DNA from: Phascolarctobacterium sp.
Lineage (GTDB): Bacteria; Bacillota; Negativicutes; Acidaminococcales; Acidaminococcaceae
Direction: 5' to 3'
NCBI GenBank assembly: GCA_022718015.1
Contig: JAIHZV010000023.1
Location: forward strand, 1-10,846
DNA length: 10,846 nt
The position numbers were made by a program, and so were the translations under genes. Shown piece after piece: positions 1-7,217 of the stretch. The notes below the pieces were generated by a model that was not told where the DNA came from, did no database searches, and saw only the letters and a list, made by a program, of their open reading frames with translations. Numbering within the stretch: position 1 is the stretch's first letter; every line of letters starts with the position of its first letter.

Positions 1-7
1 CATGGTT

Positions 8-94
8 TGGTGCGGATAAGAGGACTTGAACCTCCACCGAGTTGCCCCGATTAGAACCTGAATCTAACGCGTCTGCCAATTCCGCCATATCCGC
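8..94 (-). tRNA. tRNA-Leu (anticodon CAG), CCA encoded
   Basis: Read on the minus strand this folds into a complete class II tRNA. The acceptor stem pairs GCGGATA (88-94) with TATCCGC (12-18). The discriminator is A (11), followed by an encoded CCA (8-10). The anticodon stem pairs TTAGA with TCTAA around the loop TTCAGGT, giving anticodon CAG (plus-strand 58-60), which reads leucine CUG codons. The long variable arm forms a 4-bp CGGG/CTCG helix closed by a GCAA tetraloop, as expected for tRNA-Leu. The T arm is GGAGG-TTCAAGT-CCTCT. The 3' side ends only seven bases from the window edge, so any terminator lies outside. Confidence 0.97.
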
Positions 95-139
95 ATATTT
101 TGTTTTCGTTCGTGAGCTGTGTCGCTCGGAACGATAGTA

Positions 140-167
140 ATTATACCATGGAAACCGGAAATGTCAA
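140..167 (-). promoter_or_regulatory. Sigma-70 promoter of the tRNA-Leu gene
   Basis: On the minus strand a perfect -35 box TTGACA (plus-strand 162-167) is followed after 16 bp by a perfect -10 box TATAAT (140-145). Transcription would start near position 133, leaving a leader of about 39 nt before the tRNA. Consensus boxes of this kind are usual for strongly expressed stable RNA genes. The position and direction leave little doubt that it serves the tRNA. Confidence 0.88.
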
Positions 168-202
168 GCGCTTTTTTCGAATTTTTTTGACAAAAATTCC
201 GG
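155..202. repeat. Imperfect inverted repeat between divergent genes
   Basis: CCGGAA (155-160) with TGTCAA (162-167) is mirrored by TTGACA (187-192) and TTCCGG (197-202), around an A/T-rich centre. The left arm contains the -35 box of the tRNA promoter. The right arm carries a TTGACA on the plus strand, but no good -10 box lies 16-18 bp downstream of it. The spacing between the two half-elements differs between the arms (1 against 4 nt), so this may be an operator-like site, a remnant of a promoter, or chance. Confidence 0.3.
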
Positions 203-253
203 ATGAAATTTTGGCACCGGAATGAGGACGATGGGGCGAAATTTTCGGTGAAA

Positions 254-264
254 TATGATACAAT
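254..264 (+). promoter_or_regulatory. Possible -10 region upstream of the DUF3592-like gene
   Basis: The A/T-rich patch contains the overlapping -10-like hexamers TATGAT (254-259) and TACAAT (259-264), about 65-75 nt before the ATG at 329. No convincing -35 box stands at the right distance; the 17-bp position for the second hexamer has only 3 of 6 consensus matches. The remainder of the 95-328 gap holds only the tRNA promoter and the inverted repeat. Confidence 0.3.
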
Positions 265-328
265 AAGACCTGAGCTGTCCGGGGCCTGGGGCCCTGCGGC
301 AAAATACGATGGAATGAGGGAACCACAT

Positions 329-703
329 ATGTTCAACTTTCTGATCTTTATCATCGGGGCGGCGCTCATGTTCGGCATGGGGGTGCGCAGTGTGCTTGCG
401 CGGCGGCGCTTGCAGACAAAAGGCGAAAAGGTCACCGCCCGCGTTGCGGGCACCGCGCAGGGCCGGGACGGTCAGGCCTATGTGCTGGAATTTGAGACGG
501 CAGGCGGCAGCCACCGCCTCCATTACCCGAAAGCGGCCAAGGGCAAGGGCTTTGCGGCCGGGGAGACCGTGACCTTATATTATGACCCGGAAGATCCGGA
601 GAAGATGTATGTGGAAGGCGACCGCGCCGTGCTGGGGGCCGAAGTGCTGTACTTTGCGCTGGCGGTGGTTCTGGTGCTGCTGATGGCCGGATTTGTACGG
701 TGA
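329..703 (+). CDS. Small DUF3592-like membrane protein
   Basis: The product is a 124-residue protein of unknown function. A hydrophobic N-terminal segment (about residues 3-20) is followed by a basic RRR stretch. A soluble beta-rich segment (about 30-95) contains the YYDPEDPEKMYVEG motif typical of DUF3592 proteins, and a second membrane segment (about 103-122) ends the protein. This gives a hairpin topology with the small domain on one face of the membrane. The ATG at 329 is chosen because GAGGGA lies 8 nt upstream and translation then opens directly with the first membrane segment. An in-frame ATG at 203 would add 42 residues of unlikely sequence spanning the promoter region. The stop is 12 nt before the next ATG, so the two genes are probably co-transcribed. 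Composition is high-GC like the neighbour. Family assignment is by recognition only. Confidence 0.8.
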   Translation: MFNFLIFIIGAALMFGMGVRSVLARRRLQTKGEKVTARVAGTAQGRDGQAYVLEFETAGGSHRLHYPKAAKGKGFAAGETVTLYYDPEDPEKMYVEGDRAVLGAEVLYFALAVVLVLLMAGFVR

Positions 704-715
704 GGAGGAAATACC

Positions 716-1633
716 ATGAAATTGGAACATTTTGGGATGCCGGAACCGGGCGACTGCCGGGTGGTCTTTTCGGCCAGTGCCGAGGAGCTGGAAGCAGCGG
801 TGCAGGCCGAGCAGGCGGCACCGGATGCGCCCAAAGAGGAAGAAGACCTGCTGACGGCAGCGGTGAACCGCGCCATTCTGGAAGGCTTTTCGCCGCTGTT
901 TGCGCAGCTGATGGAGGAGCACCGGCTCGTCCCGGTGACAGACCCGGACTTTGAACTGCTGGCCGTCAACCGGGCCGAAGGGTTCCGGGCGGGGGCAGAG
1001 TTCTTCTGCCTGCCGCCGCTGGAGCTGGGGCGGTACACCGGCTTTGTGCAGCCCATCCGGCCCCGGCCTATCCGGAAACTGACCCTTGAACTGGAGATCA
1101 ACCGCCACCACGGCGACGAGGACCGCGCCGCCGACGAGGCGGGCAAAAAAGCCCTGCGGGACCGTGTGGCACGGGAGATCTACAAGACCCGCTGCGCCCA
1201 GGCCGAGACGCTGGCCGAGCGGGAGCTGGTCTACCAGCTCGGCGGCGAGGTGAAGGGCGCGCTGCCGAAGCAATTGGTGGCGGGCAACTACTTTGCTGAG
1301 CAGCGGGAGTTCAACCTGCGGATGCAGGCGAACAACATCAACTTTGACCAATACCTGAAGGTGCAGGGCCAGACGGTGGAACAGTTCCGGGCGGAGCTTC
1401 ACGCTCAGGCAGAACAGAAACTTCGGGGGCGTCTGGGCCTTCTGCTGGTCGCCGAAACGGAACATCTCTGGCCCACAGAGGCCGAGGTGCAGGCTGCGCT
1501 GGAGCGCTGTGAGGAAAACAATGTTTCTGAATGGTCCGCGATTAAGTCCACCGTCCGCGATTCTCTGGGACGCTTCCTGTTCGAAAGAACTCGTCGCCGC
1601 CCGATGATTCTGCCGATTATTATGGAAATCTGA
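716..1633 (+). CDS. Chimeric frame: trigger-factor-like protein joined to RNase J C-terminus
   Basis: The frame is 305 residues long, with a clear GGAGG ribosome site before the ATG. Residues about 60-110 match the end of the trigger-factor ribosome-binding domain (LVPVTDPDFE, then the LELGRYTGF link that normally leads into the PPIase domain). Residues about 120-262 match the helical C-terminal chaperone arms (LPKQLV..., NINFDQYL, GQTVEQFRAEL). The FKBP-type PPIase domain is missing between them, and the start of the N domain with its ribosome-docking signature is not visible. Residues about 265-305 are something else: EWSAIKSTVRDSLGRF and RRRPMILPIIMEI form the C-terminal end of ribonuclease J. 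Codon use changes at the same place. The native stop of the trigger-factor-like gene and the main body of RNase J are therefore both absent. I read it as a join of two partial genes; a true fusion protein is unlikely. Confidence 0.75.
   Translation: MKLEHFGMPEPGDCRVVFSASAEELEAAVQAEQAAPDAPKEEEDLLTAAVNRAILEGFSPLFAQLMEEHRLVPVTDPDFELLAVNRAEGFRAGAEFFCLPPLELGRYTGFVQPIRPRPIRKLTLELEINRHHGDEDRAADEAGKKALRDRVAREIYKTRCAQAETLAERELVYQLGGEVKGALPKQLVAGNYFAEQREFNLRMQANNINFDQYLKVQGQTVEQFRAELHAQAEQKLRGRLGLLLVAETEHLWPTEAEVQAALERCEENNVSEWSAIKSTVRDSLGRFLFERTRRRPMILPIIMEI
1480..1520. other. Composition and gene-family junction (probable chimeric join)
   Basis: Left of this interval codons end almost always in G or C and the protein follows the trigger-factor family. 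Right of it codons such as AAT, GTT, TCT and GAA appear at once and the protein follows RNase J, then ftsK. The stretch coding for VQAALERCEE could belong to either family, so a short shared sequence may have bridged the two. The exact base cannot be set from this sequence alone. No repeat, integrase or insertion-sequence end is seen here. Confidence 0.72.
1508..1633 (+). pseudogene. Ribonuclease J, C-terminal fragment only
   Basis: About 40 residues ending in RRRPMILPIIMEI correspond to the conserved extreme C-terminus of RNase J, the metallo-beta-lactamase/beta-CASP exo- and endoribonuclease of Firmicutes RNA decay. The family normally has about 550 residues. The catalytic HxHxDH region and beta-CASP domain should lie upstream but are replaced by unrelated high-GC sequence. 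The fragment belongs by composition and gene order to the ftsK operon, since rnj genes commonly sit beside spoIIIE/ftsK in Firmicutes. The source genome probably has the whole gene; the break is most likely an effect of the join. Confidence 0.8.
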
Positions 1634-1646
1634 TTTGTGAATTTAT

Positions 1647-1663
1647 AGGAGTTGTCTGCATTG
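1647..1663 (+). promoter_or_regulatory. Ribosome binding site and TTG start that fix the ftsK 5' end
   Basis: AGGAG (1647-1651) is followed by two in-frame TTG codons, at 1652 and 1661. The first abuts the Shine-Dalgarno with no spacing and cannot be used well. The second has a 9-nt spacing, which is normal. No ATG or GTG alternative lies nearby in the frame, so initiation at the TTG at 1661 is preferred. Confidence 0.65.
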
Positions 1664-4300
1664 CGTCAAGTAAGAAGGAAGAAGCAAAAGAATAACAGCT
1701 ATCATCGTCTCGTCGGCTTAGGCTGCCTTGTGATGGGACTGCTTTTTGCTGCGGCCTTTTTCCTTGATAGCGATAGCGGCCTGCTGCAATTTGCTGCTAA
1801 GGTAGAGTTGTATCTGCTGGGTAAGGGCGCGCTCTTTCTGCCGTTAGGCTTCTTTGCTGTGTCCTGGCAGCTGTTAGCAGGCGGTCAGCTCCATGTTTTT
1901 AACAAAAAAACACTGGTTTTTGCTTTAGTGATGCTGTGCCTTACGGGCACAGCTCACGCTGTTTTTGTACCTGTGAATGAAGAGCTGGCGCCGGAGCAGC
2001 TGCCCTTGGGCGGCGGTCTGATAGGCGGTCTGCTCGTGTCTATGCTGCACGGCCTCTTAGGTGAGCTTGCGACGTATGCCGTTTTGTTCGCTGGCTGGCT
2101 GGCAAGCCTGTATCTGCTTTTGCCGGTTCACCAATGGTGGGAGCTGCTGCAGGACAAGCTGACGCAGGACGATATCACTATCGTGCGCCCTGATAAAAAG
2201 CAAAATGACACCACGGTGGCAGCAGAAAGCAGACCGCGCTTTCCTTCGCAGAGCACAACAGCTGCGAGGAAGCCGTCGAAGGCGATGCCGCAGACGGCGG
2301 CAGCTGTGCGTAAGCCTTCTGTGAAGCACGATATTTATAACAACCCTGATTTTAAGGCCTTTACTGACGGTGTGCAGAAGCCGCACGGCATTAAGCGCAT
2401 CCTGCCGGTGAGGGAGGAAAACGTTTATACTCAGCCGCTGGTTAAGGAGGAGCTGGAGCGTGATCCGGTGCAGATTCCCGACTTTGAGCCGCCGCGCAGC
2501 ACAAGAACACGCGTCTATCGTCCTGTTGTCGACTATGAGCAGGAGGCGGACTACGTTCCTGACGCACGCTTCCTTGATGATGAGGAGGAGAGCAGAGCGG
2601 CTGTTGATGTCGTAAGCTATCCTGAGCCGGAGCACAGCGTCGAGGCTGAACATGAGGCATTTGAGGAAGCACAAGTTACCTTTGCTGCTGCGAGCAGATT
2701 TGCCGAGGTTGAACGCTGCGACGAGGAAGAGCAGCCTGAGCCGCCGCCAGCACCTGTCGCGTCGAAGCCTGTCCGTGAGATTCATATTACGGACAGCGCG
2801 GACAAGATTATTACCACTCCTGCTGCGCCGAACGTTGAGGAGCCGCAGGAGACTTCCGGTTATCGTCTGCCGCCGCTGGAGCTGTTGGATATACCCAAGG
2901 CTACTGATCCGGCAACGTATCAGGCGGATATTCTTGACCAGTGCGCTGTGCTGGAGCAGACGCTGCGCGACTTCAAGGTACGCGCTAATGTCATTGATGT
3001 GACGCGCGGCCCTTCAGTTACGCGCTTTGAGCTGGAGCCTGCGCCGGGCGTAAAGGTTAGCTCCGTAGTTAATCTGGCTGATGATATTGCTTTGCGTCTG
3101 GCAGCACCGGGCGTGCGTATCGAAGCGCCGATTCCCGGCAAGTCAGCCATCGGTATTGAAGCGCCGAATACGAAGAACGATACGGTATGCTTCCGCGAGG
3201 TCGTGGATAACGAGGTCGTGCGCAAGGAGCCCTCGAAGCTCTGCATTGGCTTGGGCAAGGACATCAGCGGCAATATTATTTCTGCCGATTTGTCCAAGAT
3301 GCCGCATCTGCTTGTGGCCGGCTCTACCGGTTCCGGCAAGTCGGTGTGCATCAATACGATTATCGCCGGAATTTTATATAAGGCCCGGCCTGAGGAGGTC
3401 AAGCTGATCTTGGTTGACCCGAAGGTTGTTGAGCTGTCTAATTACAATGGTATTCCGCATTTATTGACGCCTGTTGTTACAGAGCCGAAAAAAGCTGCTT
3501 CGGCCTTGCATTGGGCTGTGGCAGAGATGGAGCGACGTTATAAGGCTTTTGCCGATAACCATGTGCGCGAAATCAAAAGCTATAATCAGCAGGCTGCCGA
3601 AAAAATGCCGTATATAGTTATCATCATCGACGAGCTGTCAGATTTGATGATGGTGGCGAAGGTCGATGTCGAGGATGCTATCCTGCGTCTGGCACAGAAA
3701 GCCCGTGCCGCCGGAATTCATCTGATTCTGGCAACGCAAAGGCCTTCCGTCGATGTTATCACTGGTATTGTGAAGGCCAATATTCCTTCACGTATCGCAT
3801 TTGCTGTTTCGTCGCAGACGGATTCACGCACTATCCTCGATATGGGCGGTGCGGAGAAGCTTTTAGGCAAGGGCGATATGCTGTTTTATCCCATAGGCAT
3901 GAATAAGCCTGTCAGAGTACAGGGAGCCTTTGTTACTGATGCTGAATTAAACAAAATTGTGGACTTTATCGTCAAGCAGTCTATTCCTGTTAACTACAGT
4001 GAAGAGGTTACAGCGCAAAAGCTGGAATGCGACGAGAAAGAGAAGAATAATGAAAAGGCAGGGCCAAGCGCTCCTGCTGAGGATGAATTATTCGAGGATG
4101 CCCTGCGTCTGGTTTTGGATATGGGGCAGGCCTCCAGCTCTATGCTGCAGCGCCGTTTTGGTATCGGCTATAACAGGGCAGCGCGTCTTGTAGATACGAT
4201 GGAGGAGCTGGGGATTGTCGGCCAATATGCCGGCAGCAAGCCACGAGAGGTTATCATTTCACGTCAGGAAGCAGAGGAACGCTTTCTGCAGCATGATTAA
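1661..4300 (+). CDS. ftsK: FtsK/SpoIIIE family DNA translocase
   Basis: This septum-anchored ATPase pumps chromosomal DNA during division or sporulation. From the TTG start it has 879 residues, ordinary for the Firmicutes SpoIIIE/SftA-FtsK group. Four or five membrane segments lie within about residues 15-155. A poorly conserved acidic and proline-rich linker runs to about 400. The alpha/beta motor follows: Walker A GSTGSGKS at 554-561 and Walker B IVIIIDELSDLMM with D657/E658, then the LILATQRPSVDVITG motif. The C-terminal gamma winged helix (about 805-870: LRLVLDMGQASSSMLQRRF, GYNRAARLVDTME) reads the polar KOPS/SRS-type DNA sequences that set direction. It starts 27 nt after the RNase J stop and ends 16 nt before the rodZ-like gene, so it is the first intact gene of the operon. 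All key motifs are intact. Confidence 0.96.
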   Translation: MRQVRRKKQKNNSYHRLVGLGCLVMGLLFAAAFFLDSDSGLLQFAAKVELYLLGKGALFLPLGFFAVSWQLLAGGQLHVFNKKTLVFALVMLCLTGTAHAVFVPVNEELAPEQLPLGGGLIGGLLVSMLHGLLGELATYAVLFAGWLASLYLLLPVHQWWELLQDKLTQDDITIVRPDKKQNDTTVAAESRPRFPSQSTTAARKPSKAMPQTAAAVRKPSVKHDIYNNPDFKAFTDGVQKPHGIKRILPVREENVYTQPLVKEELERDPVQIPDFEPPRSTRTRVYRPVVDYEQEADYVPDARFLDDEEESRAAVDVVSYPEPEHSVEAEHEAFEEAQVTFAAASRFAEVERCDEEEQPEPPPAPVASKPVREIHITDSADKIITTPAAPNVEEPQETSGYRLPPLELLDIPKATDPATYQADILDQCAVLEQTLRDFKVRANVIDVTRGPSVTRFELEPAPGVKVSSVVNLADDIALRLAAPGVRIEAPIPGKSAIGIEAPNTKNDTVCFREVVDNEVVRKEPSKLCIGLGKDISGNIISADLSKMPHLLVAGSTGSGKSVCINTIIAGILYKARPEEVKLILVDPKVVELSNYNGIPHLLTPVVTEPKKAASALHWAVAEMERRYKAFADNHVREIKSYNQQAAEKMPYIVIIIDELSDLMMVAKVDVEDAILRLAQKARAAGIHLILATQRPSVDVITGIVKANIPSRIAFAVSSQTDSRTILDMGGAEKLLGKGDMLFYPIGMNKPVRVQGAFVTDAELNKIVDFIVKQSIPVNYSEEVTAQKLECDEKEKNNEKAGPSAPAEDELFEDALRLVLDMGQASSSMLQRRFGIGYNRAARLVDTMEELGIVGQYAGSKPREVIISRQEAEERFLQHD

Positions 4301-4316
4301 GCGGAGGTACTGACAA

Positions 4317-5315
4317 ATGGAAAGTGAAAAAAGTATCGGCACAATTTTAAAGGAAAAAAGGGAGTCCAAGGGACTTACCCTGATGGATATTGAACGCGGA
4401 ACTAGTATCCGCAGCCGTTATATACAAGCAGTCGAGAATGATGAATATGAGAAAACTCCGGGTGGTGTTTTCCTGAAGGGTATTATTCGCAATTATGGCG
4501 ATTTTCTTGGCTTAGATGGTATGGCTTTGCTGCAGCGCTACAAGGGAACGACTGCAGGCAAGGCAAATGAGAAGGCCATCAGCGACGGTATCCGTGAGGT
4601 TGACAATGTTCGTATGAATATCCAGCTGAAGGATAAGCGCGATATTGGCAGCGGCACAGGCAGATTTGAGCTGCCCTCGCTGCCGAAGCTGCCGGTTAAG
4701 CAATGCCTTGCATGTTTGGCTGTAGTGGCAGTGCTGGGCGCTGGCTACGTTGCTATCCCGAAGGCCATTGACTACGTGAAGAATCTTCCGAGCGAACCGA
4801 AGCAGGAGGAAAAGGCAGCAGCTAGCGCTGAGCAGAATACTGCTAAGGCTCCGTTAGACAAGGTTGTCGTGGAGATGGAGGCTTCTGGCTCCTGCTGGAC
4901 GGAGGTTACAGCTGACGGCAAGGAGATTTTTGCCGGTATGCTGCAGGCCAAGGAAAAGAAAACCTTTGAAGCAAAGGATAAGCTGATTGTCAAATATGGC
5001 AATATCGGCGTAATGAATATCAAGGTCAACGGCGAGCCTGTTAACCTTAATGGTGAGCATGGCGTAGCAGTCAAGACCTATCTGCGTGCTGCGGCAGCAG
5101 AAACCTCGAAGGCAGCAGAGGCTCCTGCGCCGAAGGAGGAGGAGGCAGCGACCGCTTCGCAGCCTGAGCAGAGCAGCGCAGCTGTGCCTGCAGCTCAGCC
5201 TGAACCGGAGCCTGCACCAGCGCCAGAACCGAAGGCTGCTGAGCCTGCACCGCAAGCACCTGCTGCTGAAGCAAAGGAGGCACCGCAGCCTGCCGCTGCT
5301 GCAGAGCAGAAGTAA
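4317..5315 (+). CDS. RodZ/YmfM-like membrane-anchored helix-turn-helix protein
   Basis: The 332-residue protein has the RodZ layout. Residues about 6-75 form the HTH_25 domain (IGTILKEKRESKGLTLMDI, then IRSRYIQAVENDEYEKTPGG and FLKGIIRNYGDFLGLD), which in RodZ binds the MreB cytoskeleton. A short linker with several basic residues leads to one membrane span (about 130-148). An outer DUF4115 domain follows (about 183-256, with CWTEVTADGKEIFAGML). The last 75 residues are a low-complexity Ala/Pro/Glu tail. The expected role is control of cell shape and wall elongation. Position directly after ftsK matches the spoIIIE-ymfM neighbourhood of Bacillus. CGGAGGT lies about 9 nt before the ATG. Whether the host has MreB cannot be seen here, so a separate regulatory role stays possible. 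Confidence 0.9.
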   Translation: MESEKSIGTILKEKRESKGLTLMDIERGTSIRSRYIQAVENDEYEKTPGGVFLKGIIRNYGDFLGLDGMALLQRYKGTTAGKANEKAISDGIREVDNVRMNIQLKDKRDIGSGTGRFELPSLPKLPVKQCLACLAVVAVLGAGYVAIPKAIDYVKNLPSEPKQEEKAAASAEQNTAKAPLDKVVVEMEASGSCWTEVTADGKEIFAGMLQAKEKKTFEAKDKLIVKYGNIGVMNIKVNGEPVNLNGEHGVAVKTYLRAAAAETSKAAEAPAPKEEEAATASQPEQSSAAVPAAQPEPEPAPAPEPKAAEPAPQAPAAEAKEAPQPAAAAEQK

Positions 5316-5332
5316 GTTTATAGGAGTTATCC

Positions 5333-7201
5333 ATGAAACAGTTTATACCAATTTCACATGAGGAAATTGTTGAGCGTGGCTGGGAGCAGATTGATTTTCT
5401 GTTCATCAGCGGCGATGCCTATGTAGACCATCCGTCCTTCGGTCCAGCAGTTATCTGCCGCGTGCTGGAGGCGCAGGGCTACAAGGTGGCAATGCTGTGC
5501 CAGCCTGCGTGGGATAAAATAGAAAATTTTGCCGCCTTGGGCAAGCCGCGTCTGGGCGTAATGATTTCCGGCGGCAACCTTGATTCCATGCTTTGCCGCT
5601 ATACTGTAGGCAAGCATGAACGTGCCGTTGACAAGTATACTGCCGGCGGCGAGGTTGGTAAGCGTCCTGACCATGCGACCTGTGTTTATGCGCAAAAGGT
5701 GAAAAAGCTTTGGCCGGAGCTGCCGGTGGTTATCGGCGGTATTGAGGCGAGCTTGCGCCGCTTTGTGCATTTTGATTACTGGGAAAATAAGCTGCTGCCT
5801 TCGATATTAGAAAGCAGCGGAGCAGACATTCTTGTATACGGTATGGGCGAAAAGCAGGTTGTCGAGATTGCTGACTATCTTGCCGGTGGTGCGCGTGCTG
5901 AGGATTTGCATTATATCCGCGGCACTGCCTATGCTACGGATACGCTGCCTGAGGGCGAGGAGTATGTAGAGCTGCCCGGCTGGGCAGAGATTACTGCCGA
6001 CCGCAAGGAGTTCGCGCGCGCCTTCCAGCTGCAAAGCAAGGAGCAGGATCCCTTCTACGGCAAGATGGTCGTGCAAAAGGGACAGCAAAAGTATATTGTA
6101 CAAAATCCATCTATTTATCCGCTGACGATGGAGGAGATGGACGCAGTTTATGATCTGCCGTATGTGCGTACCTGGCACCCGAGCTATGACAAGCTGGGGG
6201 GCGTAGCAGCGCTCAAGGAGGTGCAGTTCAGTCTGGTGAGTTGCCGCGGCTGCTTTGGCAGCTGTGCGTTCTGCGCGATTCATGCGCATCAGGGACGTAT
6301 TATTCAGGCGCGCAGTCATGCGTCCATTTTGCGTGAGGCCAAGCTTTTAATTAAGCTGCCCGGCTTTAAGGGCTATATTCATGACGTTGGCGGCCCTACG
6401 GCCAACTTCCGTCATCCTGCCTGCGCCAAGCAGCTGAAATACGGCGTGTGCAAGGACAGGCAGTGCCTGTTCCCGCAGCCGTGCCCGAATCTTGATGCTG
6501 ACCATAGCGATTATGTAGCACTTTTACGCAAGCTGCGTGCTCTGCCCGGCGTCAAGAAGGTGTTTATCCGCAGCGGTATTCGTTACGATTATCTGCTTGC
6601 TGATAAGAAGCAGGAGTTCCTTGACGAGCTGTGCCGTTACCACATCAGTGGTCTGCTCAAGGTTGCGCCTGAGCATATTGCGCCGCAGGTTTTGGCGAAG
6701 ATGGGCAAGCCCGGCAAGGATGTATATTTGAAATTCATGCGTGCCTTTACGCAGAAAAATAAAGAAATTGGTCTGCCGCAGTATCTGGTGCCGTATTTTA
6801 TTTCCAGTCACCCTGGCTGCACGCTGAACAATGCCATTGAGCTGGCAGAGTTCTTGCGTGACATCAAGCATCAGCCGGAGCAGGTGCAGGACTTCATTCC
6901 TACGCCTGGCAGTGCAGCGACAGCGATGTATTATTCCGGTGTTGATCCGGAAAGCGGACAGAGCGTGTTTGTGGCTCGCAATCCGCATGATAAGGCTATG
7001 CAGCGTGCGCTGATGCAATATCGTGCGCCGCGCAACCGCAAGCTGGTGCTGGAGGCTCTGCAAAAGGCCGGACGTATGGACCTCGTTGGCAGCGGACATA
7101 AGTGCCTGCTGCATACTGAAAGCAGCAGCGGACGACCTGATAAGAAGGGCCCGCGTAGACCGAACACTGGTGATAGAAGGCAGAATAAACGCCGCAAATA
7201 G
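5333..7201 (+). CDS. YgiQ-family (UPF0313) radical SAM protein
   Basis: The 622-residue protein opens with the family signature (DFLFISGDAYVDHPSFGPAV). An N-terminal cobalamin-binding-like segment comes first (about 1-190; no B12 motif is evident by eye), then the radical SAM core. The CxxxCxxC cluster is C307, C311 and C314 (GCFGSCAFC), which would hold the 4Fe-4S cluster that cleaves S-adenosylmethionine. A second cysteine group (C364, C373, C378, C384) follows in the segment leading to CPNLDADHSDY. The C-terminal DUF3362-like part contains YLVPYFISSHPGCT. The tail is short and strongly basic (KKGPRR...NKRRK). The substrate and reaction of this family are not established. TAGGAG precedes the ATG by 6 nt, and the gap after rodZ is 17 nt. 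Length and motifs are normal for the family. Confidence 0.93.
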   Translation: MKQFIPISHEEIVERGWEQIDFLFISGDAYVDHPSFGPAVICRVLEAQGYKVAMLCQPAWDKIENFAALGKPRLGVMISGGNLDSMLCRYTVGKHERAVDKYTAGGEVGKRPDHATCVYAQKVKKLWPELPVVIGGIEASLRRFVHFDYWENKLLPSILESSGADILVYGMGEKQVVEIADYLAGGARAEDLHYIRGTAYATDTLPEGEEYVELPGWAEITADRKEFARAFQLQSKEQDPFYGKMVVQKGQQKYIVQNPSIYPLTMEEMDAVYDLPYVRTWHPSYDKLGGVAALKEVQFSLVSCRGCFGSCAFCAIHAHQGRIIQARSHASILREAKLLIKLPGFKGYIHDVGGPTANFRHPACAKQLKYGVCKDRQCLFPQPCPNLDADHSDYVALLRKLRALPGVKKVFIRSGIRYDYLLADKKQEFLDELCRYHISGLLKVAPEHIAPQVLAKMGKPGKDVYLKFMRAFTQKNKEIGLPQYLVPYFISSHPGCTLNNAIELAEFLRDIKHQPEQVQDFIPTPGSAATAMYYSGVDPESGQSVFVARNPHDKAMQRALMQYRAPRNRKLVLEALQKAGRMDLVGSGHKCLLHTESSSGRPDKKGPRRPNTGDRRQNKRRK

Positions 7202-7217
7202 AACTGGGGCTGATTGT

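Noticed and set aside
203..328. Upstream in-frame ATG extending the DUF3592-like gene by 42 residues
   Set aside because: It has no ribosome site, its translation is not protein-like, and it would cover the promoter region; the ATG at 329 has a good Shine-Dalgarno and opens with a membrane segment.
575..1465. Long minus-strand open frame of 296 codons
   Set aside because: It lies opposite the trigger-factor-like frame in high-GC DNA, where antisense frames stay open by codon bias. It has no recognisable motif and a Leu/Gln/Arg-heavy composition.
716..1633. A genuine trigger-factor/RNase J fusion enzyme
   Set aside because: Only the last ~40 residues of RNase J are present, with no catalytic domain, and the base composition switches at the join; an artefact or recombination break is far simpler.
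2057..2785. Minus-strand open frame of 242 codons opposite the ftsK linker
   Set aside because: The linker's biased codons keep the reverse frame open; the product is rich in Arg, Leu and Cys with no family resemblance.
7023..7217. Earlier start for the lipoprotein inside ygiQ
   Set aside because: It would put 65 unrelated residues before a complete signal peptide and lipobox, and overlap the conserved C-terminus of ygiQ in another frame.
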